Source: Haemophilus sp. HMSC068C11 (GTDB taxonomy: Bacteria; Pseudomonadota; Gammaproteobacteria; Enterobacterales; Pasteurellaceae). Taken from it: 64,000 bases of DNA. The stretch spans positions 358,538-422,537 of the forward strand of contig NZ_KV820360.1 in the NCBI RefSeq assembly GCF_001815355.1. The letters run 5' to 3'. The position numbers and the translations under genes were made by a program. Positions within the stretch are counted from its first letter, which is position 1. Every line of letters begins with the position of its first letter. The notes beneath the pieces were generated by a model. It was given only the letters and a program-made list of their open reading frames with translations, searched no databases and was not told where the DNA came from. This document shows positions 35,176-45,481 of this stretch, in pieces.

Positions 35176-38100
35176 ATGTTGCCCCGTCTTTCTAATGTGC
35201 CACAACTTAATAACGTGGTAAGTGATTATCTTAGCGAACTCCAAAAGCAGCATTTTGAAGGTGATATTGCCTCAAATTATGCTGACCGTTTAAGTCTTGC
35301 GACAGATAACAGTGTCTATCAACAACTTCCTCAGGCTATTTTGTTCCCTAAATCTGTTGCCGATGTAGTACGTATCACCAAATTAGCCAATAAAGAGAAA
35401 TACCTTCAGCTAACTTTCACACCTCGCGGTGGTGGCACGGGCACAAATGGGCAATCTATTAATAACAATATTATTGTGGATCTCTCTCGCCACATGACAG
35501 GCATTTTAGAGCTTAATATAGAAGAACGTTGGGTTCGTGTGCAGGCGGGAGTAGTAAAAGACCAACTAAACCAATTTTTAAAACCTCACGGTTTATTCTT
35601 TGCGCCAGAACTCTCCACCAGTAATCGAGCAACCCTCGGTGGCATGATTAATACCGATGCTTCCGGTCAAGGCTCACTGCAATACGGAAAAACCTCTGAT
35701 CACGTTTTAGCATTACGTTCTGTTTTGATGAATGGTGAAATATTAGATACAAGTGCGGTCAAATCCGACGATGTTTTAGAAAATTACCCGCTTGCAGAAA
35801 ATGGAAAAACATTACATCAAACGATTTTCCAACGTTGTAAAGAGAAGCGCGCCTCAATCATTCAAGATTTACCACAACTCAATCGCTTTCTTACCGGTTA
35901 CGATCTTAAGAGTATCTTTAATAAAGATGAAAGTGAATTTAATCTCACCCAAATTTTAACGGGGTCAGAAGGTTCACTTGCGTTTATCTGCGAAGCTAAA
36001 CTCAATTTATTGCCGATTCCTAAATATCGCACCTTAATTAATGTGAAGTACAGCTCATTTGATGCAGCACTTCGCAATGCGCCTTTTATGGTGAAAGCCA
36101 ATGCCCTTTCCGTTGAAACTGTCGATTCCAAAGTGCTGAACCTCGCTAAGCAAGATATTATTTGGCATTCAGTGAAAGAACTTTTAACAGAAGAAGAACA
36201 AAATCCAATTCTGGGTTTAAACATTGTGGAATATGCGGGTAACAATCAAGCTAAAATCGACAGCCAAGTGACCGCACTTTGTCAGCAATTAGATGAAAAA
36301 ATTGCACAGGGCAAAGATCATATTATCGGCTATCAACTTTGCTCTGACTTACCTTCTATTGAACGTATTTACGCCATGCGTAAAAAAGCGGTGGGGCTAT
36401 TGGGGAATGCGAAAGGCGCTGCCAAACCGATTCCTTTTGTGGAAGATACCTGCGTGCCACCAGAACATCTTGCGGATTACATTGCTGAATTTAGAGCCTT
36501 ATTAGATAGTCACAATCTGCAATATGGGATGTTTGGCCATGTGGATGCTGGTGTATTACACGTTCGCCCCGCTTTAGACTTATGCGATAAAGAACAAGTC
36601 AAACTCTTTAAACTAATTTCAGATGAAGTGGCAGAACTCACGGTGAAATACGGCGGTTTGCTATGGGGGGAACACGGTAAAGGTGTACGTTCTCATTATG
36701 GCGAGAAATTCTTTACACCTGAACTTTGGCAAGAATTACGTTATGTGAAATTTTTATTTGACCCAAACAATCGTCTCAATCCAGGTAAAATCTGTGCGCC
36801 ACTTAATAGCGATGCGGAACTCTATTCTATCCTCTCGCCAATGCGTGCGGACAATGATCGCCAAATCCCAATTCAAATGCGAGACGAATTCAAAGGCGCG
36901 ATGAACTGTAACGGTAATGGACTTTGCTTTAACTTTGATGAGCACAGCATTATGTGTCCTTCCATGAAAGTGAGTAAAAACCGCGTATTCTCGCCAAAAG
37001 GACGAGCCGCTATGGTACGTGAATGGTTGCGATTAATGGCCAATGAAAACGTATCGCCTGATCAATTAGATTTTCATAAAACACAAGTGAAACTGACCGC
37101 ACTTGTGGAACGTTTCCGCAATAGCGTACAGAAATGGCGTGGTGAATATGACTTCTCACATGAAGTAAAAGCAGCAATGGATACTTGTCTGGCTTGTAAA
37201 GCCTGTGCAAGCCAATGTCCGATTAAAATTGACGTACCAAATTTCCGTGCGAAATTTTTCCATTTCTACCACAGTCGTTATTTGCGCCCAGCCAAAGATC
37301 ATCTTGTGGCAAATTTAGAAGTTGCTGCCCCTTATATGGCGAAACAACCAGCATTATTCAATTATTTCACCAAGCTGAAAGTCACTCAAAGCTTGGTTGA
37401 AAAAACACTTGGCATGACCGATTTACCTCTCCTTTCAGAGCCAAACCTTCAACAGCAATTAGTGGAAATTGGCTACCAAGGCAAAAAATTAGAAGAATTG
37501 GAAGGTCTCAGTGCCACAGAAAAAGCCAATATGCTCTTTATCGTACAAGATCCCTATACCTCTTATTACGATGCTAAAGTGGTCCGAGACTTTGTCGCTC
37601 TCACACAAAAATTAGGGTTCGATCCAATCCTTCTGCCTTTTAAACCCAATGGCAAAGCCATGCACATTAAAGGTTTTTTAGCTCGCTTTAGTAAAACCGC
37701 TAAAACACAAGCCGAGTTTTTAAATCGCGTCGCCAAATTAAATGTGCCTTTGGTCGGCGTAGATCCAGCTATTGTGCTTTCTTATCGAGATGAATATAAA
37801 GAGGCTTTAGGCGATTCTCGCGGTGATTTCCATGTGCTCACAGCACATGAATGGCTGACCAATCAATTAGAAAGCAACGCATTACAAAGTGCAGTGAAAA
37901 ATATCGCAAAATCTGACCGCACTTTTGAGTGGCATTTATTCCCTCATTGTACTGAATCCACCTTTATGCCAAACAGTACCAAAGAATGGCAGCATATTTT
38001 TGCGCAATTTGGACAAACCTTGACGGTAGAAAAAGTCGGCTGCTGTGGTATGGCGGGTGTATTTGGTCATGAAGTACAAAATCAAACCATGTCAAAAGAT

Positions 38101-38253
38101 ATTTACGATGTATCATGGGGTAAAAAATTACAAGGTAAAGATCCAAATCATTGTCTCGCAACTGGCTATTCCTGCCGTAGCCAAGTGAAGCGATATGAAA
38201 AAGCCATCTTGAAACACCCTGTTCAAGCATTGCTTGAAGTATTGAATAACTAG
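35176..38253 (+). CDS. ydiJ: FAD-linked oxidase / Fe-S protein YdiJ
   Basis: This large 2-hydroxyacid dehydrogenase-type protein (1025 residues from the ATG at 35176) has three parts. These are an FAD-binding PCMH domain (FTPRGGGTGTNGQ near 85, PELSTSNRATLGGMINTDASG), an FAD-oxidase C-terminal domain (MFGHVDAGVLHVRP, WGEHGKGVR) and a 4Fe-4S/CCG part (CLACKACASQCPIKID, GCCGMAGVFGHE). Related proteins oxidise D-2-hydroxyglutarate or D-lactate; the E. coli counterpart is YdiJ, which aligns from MLPRLS. An upstream in-frame GTG at 35164 is rejected because AGGTGAG at 35162-35168 is a good SD for the ATG. Three or four USS lie inside. Confidence 0.93.
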   Translation: MLPRLSNVPQLNNVVSDYLSELQKQHFEGDIASNYADRLSLATDNSVYQQLPQAILFPKSVADVVRITKLANKEKYLQLTFTPRGGGTGTNGQSINNNIIVDLSRHMTGILELNIEERWVRVQAGVVKDQLNQFLKPHGLFFAPELSTSNRATLGGMINTDASGQGSLQYGKTSDHVLALRSVLMNGEILDTSAVKSDDVLENYPLAENGKTLHQTIFQRCKEKRASIIQDLPQLNRFLTGYDLKSIFNKDESEFNLTQILTGSEGSLAFICEAKLNLLPIPKYRTLINVKYSSFDAALRNAPFMVKANALSVETVDSKVLNLAKQDIIWHSVKELLTEEEQNPILGLNIVEYAGNNQAKIDSQVTALCQQLDEKIAQGKDHIIGYQLCSDLPSIERIYAMRKKAVGLLGNAKGAAKPIPFVEDTCVPPEHLADYIAEFRALLDSHNLQYGMFGHVDAGVLHVRPALDLCDKEQVKLFKLISDEVAELTVKYGGLLWGEHGKGVRSHYGEKFFTPELWQELRYVKFLFDPNNRLNPGKICAPLNSDAELYSILSPMRADNDRQIPIQMRDEFKGAMNCNGNGLCFNFDEHSIMCPSMKVSKNRVFSPKGRAAMVREWLRLMANENVSPDQLDFHKTQVKLTALVERFRNSVQKWRGEYDFSHEVKAAMDTCLACKACASQCPIKIDVPNFRAKFFHFYHSRYLRPAKDHLVANLEVAAPYMAKQPALFNYFTKLKVTQSLVEKTLGMTDLPLLSEPNLQQQLVEIGYQGKKLEELEGLSATEKANMLFIVQDPYTSYYDAKVVRDFVALTQKLGFDPILLPFKPNGKAMHIKGFLARFSKTAKTQAEFLNRVAKLNVPLVGVDPAIVLSYRDEYKEALGDSRGDFHVLTAHEWLTNQLESNALQSAVKNIAKSDRTFEWHLFPHCTESTFMPNSTKEWQHIFAQFGQTLTVEKVGCCGMAGVFGHEVQNQTMSKDIYDVSWGKKLQGKDPNHCLATGYSCRSQVKRYEKAILKHPVQALLEVLNN

Positions 38254-38291
38254 AATAGATTTTCTACTTACCACAATATCGCAGAAAATAA

Positions 38292-38322
38292 AAAGCGGTC
38301 AGACTTTAAATCTGACCGCTTT
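38292..38322. terminator. Terminator between ydiJ and valS (degenerate USS-like pair)
   Basis: AAAGCGGTCAGA (38292-38303) and TCTGACCGCTTT (38311-38322) form a perfect 12-base stem between convergent genes. The core GCGGTCA is that of a USS, but the exact 9-mer is not kept (AAAGCGGTC). Confidence 0.85.
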
Positions 38323-38335
38323 CTTTATTTAAAAA

Positions 38336-41200
38336 CTACAACGCTTCAATCGCTTTATACTGCTCTTGGATTTTTTCTAATCCAGATTGGTATTCTGCTT
38401 GTTTTTCACGTTCTTTCGCAATCACCGCTTCAGGCGCTTTAGCCACGAAAGCTTCGTTGCTAAGTTTGTTTTCGATACGTTTAACTTCATTTTGATATTT
38501 TTCAATCTCTTTGGTTAAACGGGCAAGCTCTGCTTCTTTATTGATAAAGCCGGCCATTGGCACAAGTAATTCAGCATTGCCAACGAGTTTCGCTACCGCA
38601 AGCGGTGCGGTTTCGTTTGTCGCTAACACTTGAACGTTATCTAATTTCGCCATGGCTTTTAAAAGAGCGGTCTGCTTTTCGAGAATTTTTGCATTTTCTG
38701 CACTTAAATTACGGAATAACAGATCTAAACCTTTGCTTGGTGCGATGTTGCTTTCTGCACGGATGTTACGTACCGCAACGATCACTTCTTTTAACCACTC
38801 AATTTCAGCTTCTGCTTCTGGATCAAAGCCGTTCTCTTCCACTTGTGGGAAAGGTTGTAACATAATGCTATCAGCCGTAATGCCCACAAATCCTTTCACT
38901 TTTTGCCAAATTTCTTCGGTAATAAATGGAATGAGCGGGTGTGCTAAACGTAATAATTTTTCTAACACATGAACCAAGGTTTGGCTTGCCGCACGGATTT
39001 GTGCTGCATTACCGTTTGCAAATACTGGTTTAGTTAATTCTAAATACCAGTCGCAGAATTGGTTCCAAGTAAACTCATAAATCGCATTGGCACAAAGGTC
39101 AAAACGATATTGGCTTAATGAGTTACGGAAAGTTTCCACTGTGCGGTTGAATTCTGATTGAATCCAACGATCCGCTAATGAGAATTCGATCTCGCCTTCG
39201 CTTAAATCTAATTTTTCATTCGTAAGAACGAAACGGCTTGCATTCCATAATTTGTTACAGAAATTACGGTAGCCCTCTAAACGTTTCATATCCCAGTTGA
39301 TATCACGGCCGTTTGAAGCCAATGCTGCTAATGTGAAACGCAATGCGTCTGTACCGTGAGCCGGAATACCTTCAGCAAATTCTTTGCGCGTTGCTTTAGC
39401 AATTTTCTCTGCCAATTGCGGCTGCATCATGTTGCCGGTACGTTTTTCAAGCAAATCTTCAAGGCTGATACCGTCGATCATGTCGATTGGATCGAGCACG
39501 TTACCTTTCGATTTCGACATTTTTTGTCCGTTTTCATCACGGATTAAGCCCGTTACGTACACGGTTTTGAATGGCACTTGTGGTTTGCCGTTTTCATCTT
39601 TTACGAAGTGCATCGTAAACATAATCATACGCGCAACCCAGAAGAAGATGATGTCGAAGCCGGTAATCAACACATCCGTTGGGTGGAACATTTTGAGCTC
39701 TTTGGTTTGCTCTGGCCAACCTAAAGTTGAGAATGTCCATAAGCCTGATGAGAACCACGTGTCTAACACGTCTTCATCTTGCTTGAGTTCAACCGCAGAA
39801 TCTAAGTTATATTTTGACCGCACTTCTTCTTCGTTGCGTGCAACATACACGTTGCCTTCCGCGTCATACCACGCCGGAATACGGTGTCCCCACCAAAGTT
39901 GGCGAGAGATACACCAATCTTGAATATCACGCATCCAAGAGAAGTAAAGGTTTTCGTATTGTTTCGGCACGAATTGGATTTCGCCATCTTCCACCGCTTT
40001 AATCGCCACATCAGCAAGCGGTTTCACGCTCACATACCATTGGTCGGTTAACATCGGCTCAATCGGCACACCACCGCGGTCGCCATAAGGCACTTTCAAA
40101 TCATGTGGTTTAATTTCATCTAATAAACCAAGCGCTTCAAAATCTGCCACGATTTTCTTACGTGCAGCGAAACGCTCTAAACCACGGTAATCAGCTGGAA
40201 TAGTTGCTTCATAGCCAGCAAGTGGTTTGCCGTCTGTGCCGATAATTTCCGCTTCATCACGAATATCCGCATTTAAAGTTAACACGTTAACCATAGGTAA
40301 GCTGTGACGTTTACCCACTTCGTAGTCGTTAAAGTCGTGCGCAGGGGTGATTTTCACCACACCGGTACCAAATTCACGATCCACGTATTCATCCGCAATA
40401 ATCGGAATTTCACGGTTTGCCAATGGCAGAACCACTGTTTTACCGATTAAAGATTGGTAACGCTCATCTTCAGGATGCACTGCAACCGCCGTATCGCCCA
40501 ACATGGTTTCTGGACGTGTAGTTGCCACCACTAAATAATCTTTACCATCTGCCGTTTTCGCACCGTTGGCTAACGGATAACGGAAATGCCAAAGCGAACC
40601 TTTGCTCTCTTTGTTTTCCACTTCTAAATCGGAAATCGCGGTGTGAAGTTTTGGATCCCAGTTTACTAAGCGTTTGCCACGGTAAATCAAACCTTCTTCG
40701 TGCAAACGAACAAACACTTCTTTTACCGCATTGGATAAACCATCGTCCATCGTGAAGCGCTCACGTTCCCAGTCGATAGAGTTTCCTAAACGGCGCATTT
40801 GTTGGCTAATTGTGCCGCCTGAATAGGCTTTCCAATCCCAAATTTTGTTGATGAATGCTTCACGACCATAATCGTGGCGAGTTTTGCCTTCTTCAGCCGC
40901 AATTTTGCGCTCCACCACCATCTGAGTTGCGATACCCGCGTGGTCTGTCCCCGCTTGCCATAAGGTGTTATGCCCTTCCATACGGTTAAAACGGATTAAA
41001 GTATCCATTAAAGTTTGTTGGAAAGCGTGCCCCATGTGTAGGGAGCCTGTTACGTTCGGCGGTGGAATCGCAATGCAATAGCTTGGCGCATTTTCATTTT
41101 CAGACGGTTTAAAATAACCACTCTCTTCCCAATGTTGATAAAGGGCTTGTTCTACCGCAGACGGATTAAAACGGTCTGCCATTTCGAATTTTTGTGTCAT
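38336..41200 (-). CDS. valS: Valyl-tRNA synthetase
   Basis: This class Ia synthetase charges tRNA-Val and edits mischarged threonine. The 954 residues match E. coli ValRS. Visible are the HIGH-type motif in [13 protein letters not shown] (about residue 43), the editing domain, KMSKS in [12 protein letters not shown] (about 555), an anticodon-binding domain and the C-terminal coiled coil (about 890-954, [24 protein letters not shown]). It is transcribed after the yqfB/orphan pair, with 22 bases between the valS start and the orphan stop. Confidence 0.98.
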   Translation of the reverse strand: MTQKFEMADRFNPSAVEQALYQHWEESGYFKPSENENAPSYCIAIPPPNVTGSLHMGHAFQQTLMDTLIRFNRMEGHNTLWQAGTDHAGIATQMVVERKIAAEEGKTRHDYGREAFINKIWDWKAYSGGTISQQMRRLGNSIDWERERFTMDDGLSNAVKEVFVRLHEEGLIYRGKRLVNWDPKLHTAISDLEVENKESKGSLWHFRYPLANGAKTADGKDYLVVATTRPETMLGDTAVAVHPEDERYQSLIGKTVVLPLANREIPIIADEYVDREFGTGVVKITPAHDFNDYEVGKRHSLPMVNVLTLNADIRDEAEIIGTDGKPLAGYEATIPADYRGLERFAARKKIVADFEALGLLDEIKPHDLKVPYGDRGGVPIEPMLTDQWYVSVKPLADVAIKAVEDGEIQFVPKQYENLYFSWMRDIQDWCISRQLWWGHRIPAWYDAEGNVYVARNEEEVRSKYNLDSAVELKQDEDVLDTWFSSGLWTFSTLGWPEQTKELKMFHPTDVLITGFDIIFFWVARMIMFTMHFVKDENGKPQVPFKTVYVTGLIRDENGQKMSKSKGNVLDPIDMIDGISLEDLLEKRTGNMMQPQLAEKIAKATRKEFAEGIPAHGTDALRFTLAALASNGRDINWDMKRLEGYRNFCNKLWNASRFVLTNEKLDLSEGEIEFSLADRWIQSEFNRTVETFRNSLSQYRFDLCANAIYEFTWNQFCDWYLELTKPVFANGNAAQIRAASQTLVHVLEKLLRLAHPLIPFITEEIWQKVKGFVGITADSIMLQPFPQVEENGFDPEAEAEIEWLKEVIVAVRNIRAESNIAPSKGLDLLFRNLSAENAKILEKQTALLKAMAKLDNVQVLATNETAPLAVAKLVGNAELLVPMAGFINKEAELARLTKEIEKYQNEVKRIENKLSNEAFVAKAPEAVIAKEREKQAEYQSGLEKIQEQYKAIEAL

Positions 41201-41222
41201 TTATATTTTCTCTAATTAATGA

Positions 41223-41693
41223 TTATTTAGATAATTGTAGTTGTACTTTTAAAAGGCTTTCTCTAGCTGCCTGCAATTCAAAATCTTTTTTGTGTTGACA
41301 TTCTTGATCGTAACAATGTCTAGCTTTTATATTACTAATCTCATTTTTCCAATAATTAACTTGATTACTTAAATTCTCTATTCCCTGTAAGTTTTTTATT
41401 GAGGTTACAATCCAATCGACATTACTTTTTGACAGATGTTGGTACTTATTGAACTCTTCTTTAGTAATTAAGTTATGATACTCGTTTCCCCAAAAAACAT
41501 TACTAGTCTCAACTGTTTTTTGGAGTTCTGTAACTCTTTTTTCTAATGCTTGAATTGGGGTAATAACCTCTATTCCTAATTTGCTACGTATATTATCAAC
41601 TAAATTTTTAGGAACTATAAAACCTAAATAAGTGCAAAGCAAAAATGATAGAATAAGAAAATTAATCCAAGACAACCATGATGGCTTATTCAT
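41223..41693 (-). CDS. Unrecognised membrane-anchored coiled-coil protein
   Basis: I do not recognise this 156-residue protein. One hydrophobic segment near the N-terminus (about residues 10-27, [18 protein letters not shown]) would anchor it. The rest is helical, with heptad-like stretches ([35 protein letters not shown]) and a C-terminal Cys pair in [13 protein letters not shown]. The DNA is clearly more AT-rich than its neighbours and contains no USS. Its ATG overlaps the yqfB stop (ATGA, 41690-41693), so it should be translationally coupled to yqfB. It may have been gained recently. Confidence 0.7.
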   Translation of the reverse strand: MNKPSWLSWINFLILSFLLCTYLGFIVPKNLVDNIRSKLGIEVITPIQALEKRVTELQKTVETSNVFWGNEYHNLITKEEFNKYQHLSKSNVDWIVTSIKNLQGIENLSNQVNYWKNEISNIKARHCYDQECQHKKDFELQAARESLLKVQLQLSK

Positions 41694-42007
41694 AACATTT
41701 CCTTCAATAATTTAAATTCAATTAAATAAAACCCTGCCTCACTCGGATAAATCCCCCGAATCACCTCTTTCAATTCTTCCAATCCCATATTTTCCTGCTT
41801 GGCATGCTGTTCAGTCAGTTCATCAAGGGTAATCGGCGACACGCTTAACACTTCAATCGTGCAGAAATATTGATTATCTTCAAAGCGCCCTACACGCAAA
41901 ATATCGCCCGTTTTAAAATGGCTTTCGGATTTATCTCGAATGGTGATGGTTTTACGCCCGGCGAGAATATCGGCTTCGAAACGTTGATAAAAGGTAATAT
42001 CGTTCAT
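41690..42007 (-). CDS. yqfB: ASCH-domain N4-acetylcytidine amidohydrolase
   Basis: This 105-residue protein is a single ASCH domain very similar to E. coli YqfB, which hydrolyses N4-acetylcytidine to cytidine. The conserved N-terminal stretch [23 protein letters not shown] contains the family's catalytic lysine and threonine, and the C-terminal part ends in YLIEFKLL. There is no Shine-Dalgarno sequence: an exact USS (GACCGCACTTT) directly abuts the ATG. It is coupled to the downstream orphan gene. Confidence 0.9.
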   Translation of the reverse strand: MNDITFYQRFEADILAGRKTITIRDKSESHFKTGDILRVGRFEDNQYFCTIEVLSVSPITLDELTEQHAKQENMGLEELKEVIRGIYPSEAGFYLIEFKLLKEML

Positions 42008-42041
42008 AAAGTGCGGTCACAAAAAATCTATTTTTTTATTT

Positions 42042-42066
42042 TGAGGGCGAATTAATCACGCCCTCA
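42042..42066 (-). terminator. Hairpin after the lipoprotein gene
   Basis: TGAGGGCG / CGCCCTCA (42042-42049 and 42059-42066) lies 18 bases after the stop of the minus-strand lipoprotein gene. The sequence after it is A-rich rather than U-rich on that strand, so termination is uncertain. Confidence 0.4.
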
Positions 42067-42083
42067 TATTACTAAGGATGAGA

Positions 42084-42665
42084 TTATTCCTCAATCCCTC
42101 TTAATTCATCTTTAATACGTTGAATTTCTAAGAATAAACGGCGTTCTTCTTGACGGCAGAAACTATCACCACTTAAGTTTTTCGCATCAGCAGAACAACG
42201 AACTTCTTCGTATTGTTTTTCTAACACATTTAATACAGCTCTTTGCTGTTTACGTTCTGCACTTTCTTTTGGTGCTTTTTCAGTCACTACCACGCGTGGT
42301 TTCTGAGGGATTGTTGCTTGTTGAGCGACAACCGTCTCTTTTTTCTCAGATACTTTTTCTGCCAAATCATCCGCTTTCGCCTCATTTTTAACTTCGGCTT
42401 TCACTGCGTCAGATTTTACTTCTGCAGTTTTAACATCAGCTTTAGCTTCTGTACTTTCTGTTTTTTCAGCAGTTTTTTCTGTGGATTTAGTTTCAGCCAC
42501 TAATTCTTTTGATTTTTCAACCGCACTTTCTGCTTTTTCTGTTGGTGCAGGTACTCTTACTGCTTTCTCAACTTGGGTTGATGTATTTTCTTTATTGTCA
42601 CAAGCAGATAATAAGGTGCTTGCGCCAAGAATAAGGCTTAAAGCCACTTTAGCGTTTAAATTCAT
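42084..42665 (-). CDS. Lys/Glu/Ala-rich lipoprotein
   Basis: This 193-residue protein has a lipoprotein signal (KVALSLILGASTLLSAC, lipobox LSAC with Cys22). A long, low-complexity charged stretch follows (about 30-130: EKAESAVEKSKEL, KTAEKTESTEAKADVKTAEVKSDAVKAEVK). The conserved-looking C-terminal part (about 140-193, RKQQRAVLNVLEKQYEEVRCSADAKNLSGDSFCRQEERRLFLEIQRIKDEL) has two cysteines. The middle is probably an extended or coiled-coil spacer. I do not know a function. It lies between holC and yqfB. Confidence 0.75.
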   Translation of the reverse strand: MNLNAKVALSLILGASTLLSACDNKENTSTQVEKAVRVPAPTEKAESAVEKSKELVAETKSTEKTAEKTESTEAKADVKTAEVKSDAVKAEVKNEAKADDLAEKVSEKKETVVAQQATIPQKPRVVVTEKAPKESAERKQQRAVLNVLEKQYEEVRCSADAKNLSGDSFCRQEERRLFLEIQRIKDELRGIEE

Positions 42666-42696
42666 GTTAATTTCCTAGGTTTTAAAGTTAAAAATA

Positions 42697-43128
42697 TTAA
42701 GTGTTTTCAGTAGAAAGCGTCCAACCTTGCGAGCGAAGGACTTTATAACGTTCACGCGCTTGGGCTTTTTGCGTTTCTTCTACCGGTACAAAATCAATTA
42801 ATTGTGTAAAGCTGTGGCTAAAATCTGGCACTTCCATTTGTAAATTGATCAGCAAATCTCGACGTTGAGCATTGCGTTTGCCTTTCCAACTAATCTCAAT
42901 TGGCGGCGCATATTGTGTTGCTTCGCCTGAAAGATTATGAGGAACAAACTCATTCGGATCCCGTTGCCATAATGCTTCATCAATTAAAAATGCTTGCTCT
43001 TCTGTTTCGCATGCGATTAAAACTCGCTTGCCTAAACGCCACGCTTGAGCGGCAAGATCACAGGCAAGTTGCTCAACGGTTATCTTCTTTTCTGGATTTA
43101 AGAGATAAAATTGTGCGTTTTTTGCCAT
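42697..43128 (-). CDS. holC: DNA polymerase III chi subunit
   Basis: Chi, with psi (HolD), links the clamp loader to single-strand-binding protein. The 143 residues match E. coli HolC in length and pattern: AQFYLLNPEKK at the start, then ACDLAAQAWRLGKRVLIACETEEQA and EALWQRDPNEFVPHNLSGE. In H. influenzae holC also lies close to valS and fumC (from memory). Confidence 0.93.
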   Translation of the reverse strand: MAKNAQFYLLNPEKKITVEQLACDLAAQAWRLGKRVLIACETEEQAFLIDEALWQRDPNEFVPHNLSGEATQYAPPIEISWKGKRNAQRRDLLINLQMEVPDFSHSFTQLIDFVPVEETQKAQARERYKVLRSQGWTLSTENT

Positions 43129-43254
43129 GATTGCGACTTCTCCATTTATCGTTTTGTAAACTGGCGGATTCTATCAAAAAAGCACTAAAAAATAAATCAT
43201 CAACAAGGTGATTAACGTAAATAGAAAAAACACGGAAATTTTTTACCGCACTTT

Positions 43255-43270
43255 TATGATCTACATCACA
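43255..43270. promoter_or_regulatory. Possible CRP site upstream of fumC
   Basis: TATGA-TCTACA-TCACA resembles the CRP consensus TGTGA-N6-TCACA with one mismatch in one half site. It lies 97-112 bases before the fumC ATG. Confidence 0.4.
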
Positions 43271-43366
43271 AAAGTAACTTTTAACCTTTATGTTACATTC
43301 CATTCATAACTCGTAGGTGTTAGAATTTCGAAGATTTATTTTTATTTTCGATGATAGGAGTATCAC

Positions 43367-44761
43367 ATGGCATTTCGTATTGAAAAAGACACTATGGGCG
43401 AAGTTCAAGTTCCTGCAGATAAATACTGGGCAGCACAAACCGAACGTTCTCGCAACAACTTCAAAATTGGTCCGGCTGCCTCTATGCCGCACGAAATTAT
43501 TGAAGCGTTTGGTTATTTGAAAAAAGCCGCGGCTTTCGCAAACTGTGATTTAGGTGTATTACCTGCAGAGAAACGTGATTTAATCGCAACCGCCTGTGAT
43601 GAAATCCTGGCAGGGAAATTAGACGACCAATTCCCATTAGTCATTTGGCAAACTGGTTCAGGTACACAATCAAACATGAACGTGAACGAAGTGGTAGCAA
43701 ACCGTGCTCACGTTTTACATGGCGGTAAATTAGGTGAAAAATCATTCATCCATCCAAATGATGATGTGAACAAATCCCAATCTTCAAACGATACCTTCCC
43801 AACTGCAATGCACATTGCGGCATACAAAAAAGTGGTTGAACACACTATTCCTTGTGTAGAACGCTTACAAAAAACGTTCGCACAAAAATCAGCAGAATTT
43901 AAAGATGTGGTAAAAATTGGCCGTACTCACTTAATGGATGCCACCCCATTGACATTAGGTCAAGAGTTCTCTGCATACGCCGCACAATTAGATTTCGGTT
44001 TACGCGCACTAAGAAACACCCTTCCGCACTTAAGCCAATTAGCACTTGGTGGTACTGCAGTGGGTACTGGTTTGAACACACCAAAAGGCTATGATGTGAA
44101 AGTGGCGGATTACATCGCAAAATTCACTGGCTTACCATTTGTGACTGCAGAAAACAAATTTGAAGCGTTAGCCGCACACGATGCGATTGTGGAAACTCAC
44201 GGTGCAATTAAACAATTAGCGATGAGCTTATTCAAAATTGCAAACGACATTCGTTTATTAGCATCAGGCCCTCGTTCTGGTATCGGTGAAATTTTAATTC
44301 CTGAAAATGAACCAGGTTCTTCAATCATGCCGGGTAAAGTGAACCCTACACAATGTGAAGCGTTAACCATGGTGTGTGCACAAGTATTCGGTAACGATAC
44401 CACTATCGCATTTGTTGGCTCACAAGGTCATTTCCAATTAAACGTATTTAACCCTGTCATGGTAGCGAATTTCTTACAATCTGCACAATTATTGGGTGAT
44501 GCTTGCGTATCATTTGATGAACACTGCGCAACTGGTATTCAACCTAACTACCCTCGCATTAAACAACAATTGGAAAATTCATTGATGTTAGTAACCGCAC
44601 TTAATACCCATATCGGTTACGAAAATGCAGCGAAAATTGCAAAAACTGCACACAAAAATGGTACAACCTTACGTGAAGAAGCGATTAACTTAGGCTTAGT
44701 TTCAGCCGAGGATTTCGACAAATGGGTTCGTCCAGAAGATATGGTGGGTAGCTTAAAATAA
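43367..44761 (+). CDS. fumC: Fumarate hydratase, class II
   Basis: This iron-free class II fumarase interconverts fumarate and L-malate. The 464 residues match the tetrameric family. The signature [15 protein letters not shown] (about 316-330) contains the catalytic serine, with [13 protein letters not shown] near 98 and [16 protein letters not shown] near 185 (catalytic His). SD GATAGGAG lies before the ATG. It ends in a clear terminator (44785-44808). Confidence 0.97.
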   Translation: MAFRIEKDTMGEVQVPADKYWAAQTERSRNNFKIGPAASMPHEIIEAFGYLKKAAAFANCDLGVLPAEKRDLIATACDEILAGKLDDQFPLVIWQTGSGTQSNMNVNEVVANRAHVLHGGKLGEKSFIHPNDDVNKSQSSNDTFPTAMHIAAYKKVVEHTIPCVERLQKTFAQKSAEFKDVVKIGRTHLMDATPLTLGQEFSAYAAQLDFGLRALRNTLPHLSQLALGGTAVGTGLNTPKGYDVKVADYIAKFTGLPFVTAENKFEALAAHDAIVETHGAIKQLAMSLFKIANDIRLLASGPRSGIGEILIPENEPGSSIMPGKVNPTQCEALTMVCAQVFGNDTTIAFVGSQGHFQLNVFNPVMVANFLQSAQLLGDACVSFDEHCATGIQPNYPRIKQQLENSLMLVTALNTHIGYENAAKIAKTAHKNGTTLREEAINLGLVSAEDFDKWVRPEDMVGSLK

Positions 44762-44784
44762 ACTCACCCAAATAATTTGGTGTC

Positions 44785-44808
44785 AAAGGCAGGTATTCCT
44801 GCCTTTTT
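44785..44808 (+). terminator. fumC terminator
   Basis: AAAGGCAGG / CCTGCCTTT (44785-44793 and 44798-44806), 4-base loop, followed by TTATTTG, is a typical Rho-independent terminator. Confidence 0.9.
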
Positions 44809-44834
44809 ATTTGTGTTTTTTTAAAGGGCTTTTT

Positions 44835-44843
44835 TGTTATAAT
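44835..44843 (+). promoter_or_regulatory. Extended -10 promoter of the chalcone-isomerase-like gene
   Basis: TGTTATAAT is an extended -10 element. Transcription from it would begin near 44850, which rules out the in-frame ATG at 44811 as the start and leaves a very short leader before the ATG at 44862. Confidence 0.6.
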
Positions 44844-44861
44844 CACGGCAATATTTTTGAC

Positions 44862-45476
44862 ATGAAAAAAACTATGAAACTGAAATTTATTATTGCTGCC
44901 ATTTCAGCCTTATTTTCCACCGCACTTTTTGCCCAATGGCAACCAGTCGGCAATGCTGAATACACATGGGGGCCATTCCATGTTTATACTGTCGGCTTGT
45001 ATTCTGAAACGGGTTCCTATGAAAAAAATGAACGTCCGTTAATGTTTTCGATTAAATACGAAAAACCAGTTGAAGGGAAAAATTTTGCGATTGCATTAAC
45101 CAAAGAAATGGAATCACAAAATTTAAGTAAAGATGACACCACGGCATGGCTCAAAAAAATGCAGGAAATCTTCCCTGATTTTTCACCAAACGATATCTTA
45201 AATTTTGTTGCCTTAGCGGATAAAGGCTACTTTGTATTAAATGACACGGTGTTAGATCACGAATTCGATCAAAAATTTACACAAGCGTTTATTGATGTAT
45301 GGCTTTCAGATAAAAGTAGTTTTATCAAATTACAACCGCAATTATTAGGTAAAGAAAAACCGGCTCACGATAGCAAAGAATTTCAACATCAACCAGCAAG
45401 CGAGCCTTTTGATGAAGAAAATACGATGCCGGAATTACCACCGAGTTACGATTTTAAACAAGACACAAAAGGGTAA
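44862..45476 (+). CDS. Periplasmic chalcone-isomerase-like protein
   Basis: I start this at 44862 (MKKTMKLKF, 204 residues); 44874 is also possible. A signal peptide ends near ALFAQ. The mature part WQPVGNAEYTWGPFHVYTVGLYSETGSY followed by PLMFSIKYEKPVEGKNFAIALTKEME resembles the bacterial secreted chalcone-isomerase-like (CHI-fold) family, a fatty-acid-binding-type fold, not a flavonoid enzyme. The C-terminal 45 residues are polar, proline-rich and probably disordered. A USS lies in the signal peptide codons. Function unknown. Confidence 0.65.
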   Translation: MKKTMKLKFIIAAISALFSTALFAQWQPVGNAEYTWGPFHVYTVGLYSETGSYEKNERPLMFSIKYEKPVEGKNFAIALTKEMESQNLSKDDTTAWLKKMQEIFPDFSPNDILNFVALADKGYFVLNDTVLDHEFDQKFTQAFIDVWLSDKSSFIKLQPQLLGKEKPAHDSKEFQHQPASEPFDEENTMPELPPSYDFKQDTKG

Positions 45477-45481
45477 ACAAC

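Noticed and set aside
35164..35178. GTG start for ydiJ at 35164
   Set aside because: AGGTGAG at 35162-35168 is the SD for the ATG at 35176, and the E. coli YdiJ sequence aligns from that methionine.
44811..44862. ATG start for the chalcone-isomerase-like gene at 44811
   Set aside because: An extended -10 promoter (44835-44843) lies inside that extension, and the extra residues do not fit a signal peptide.
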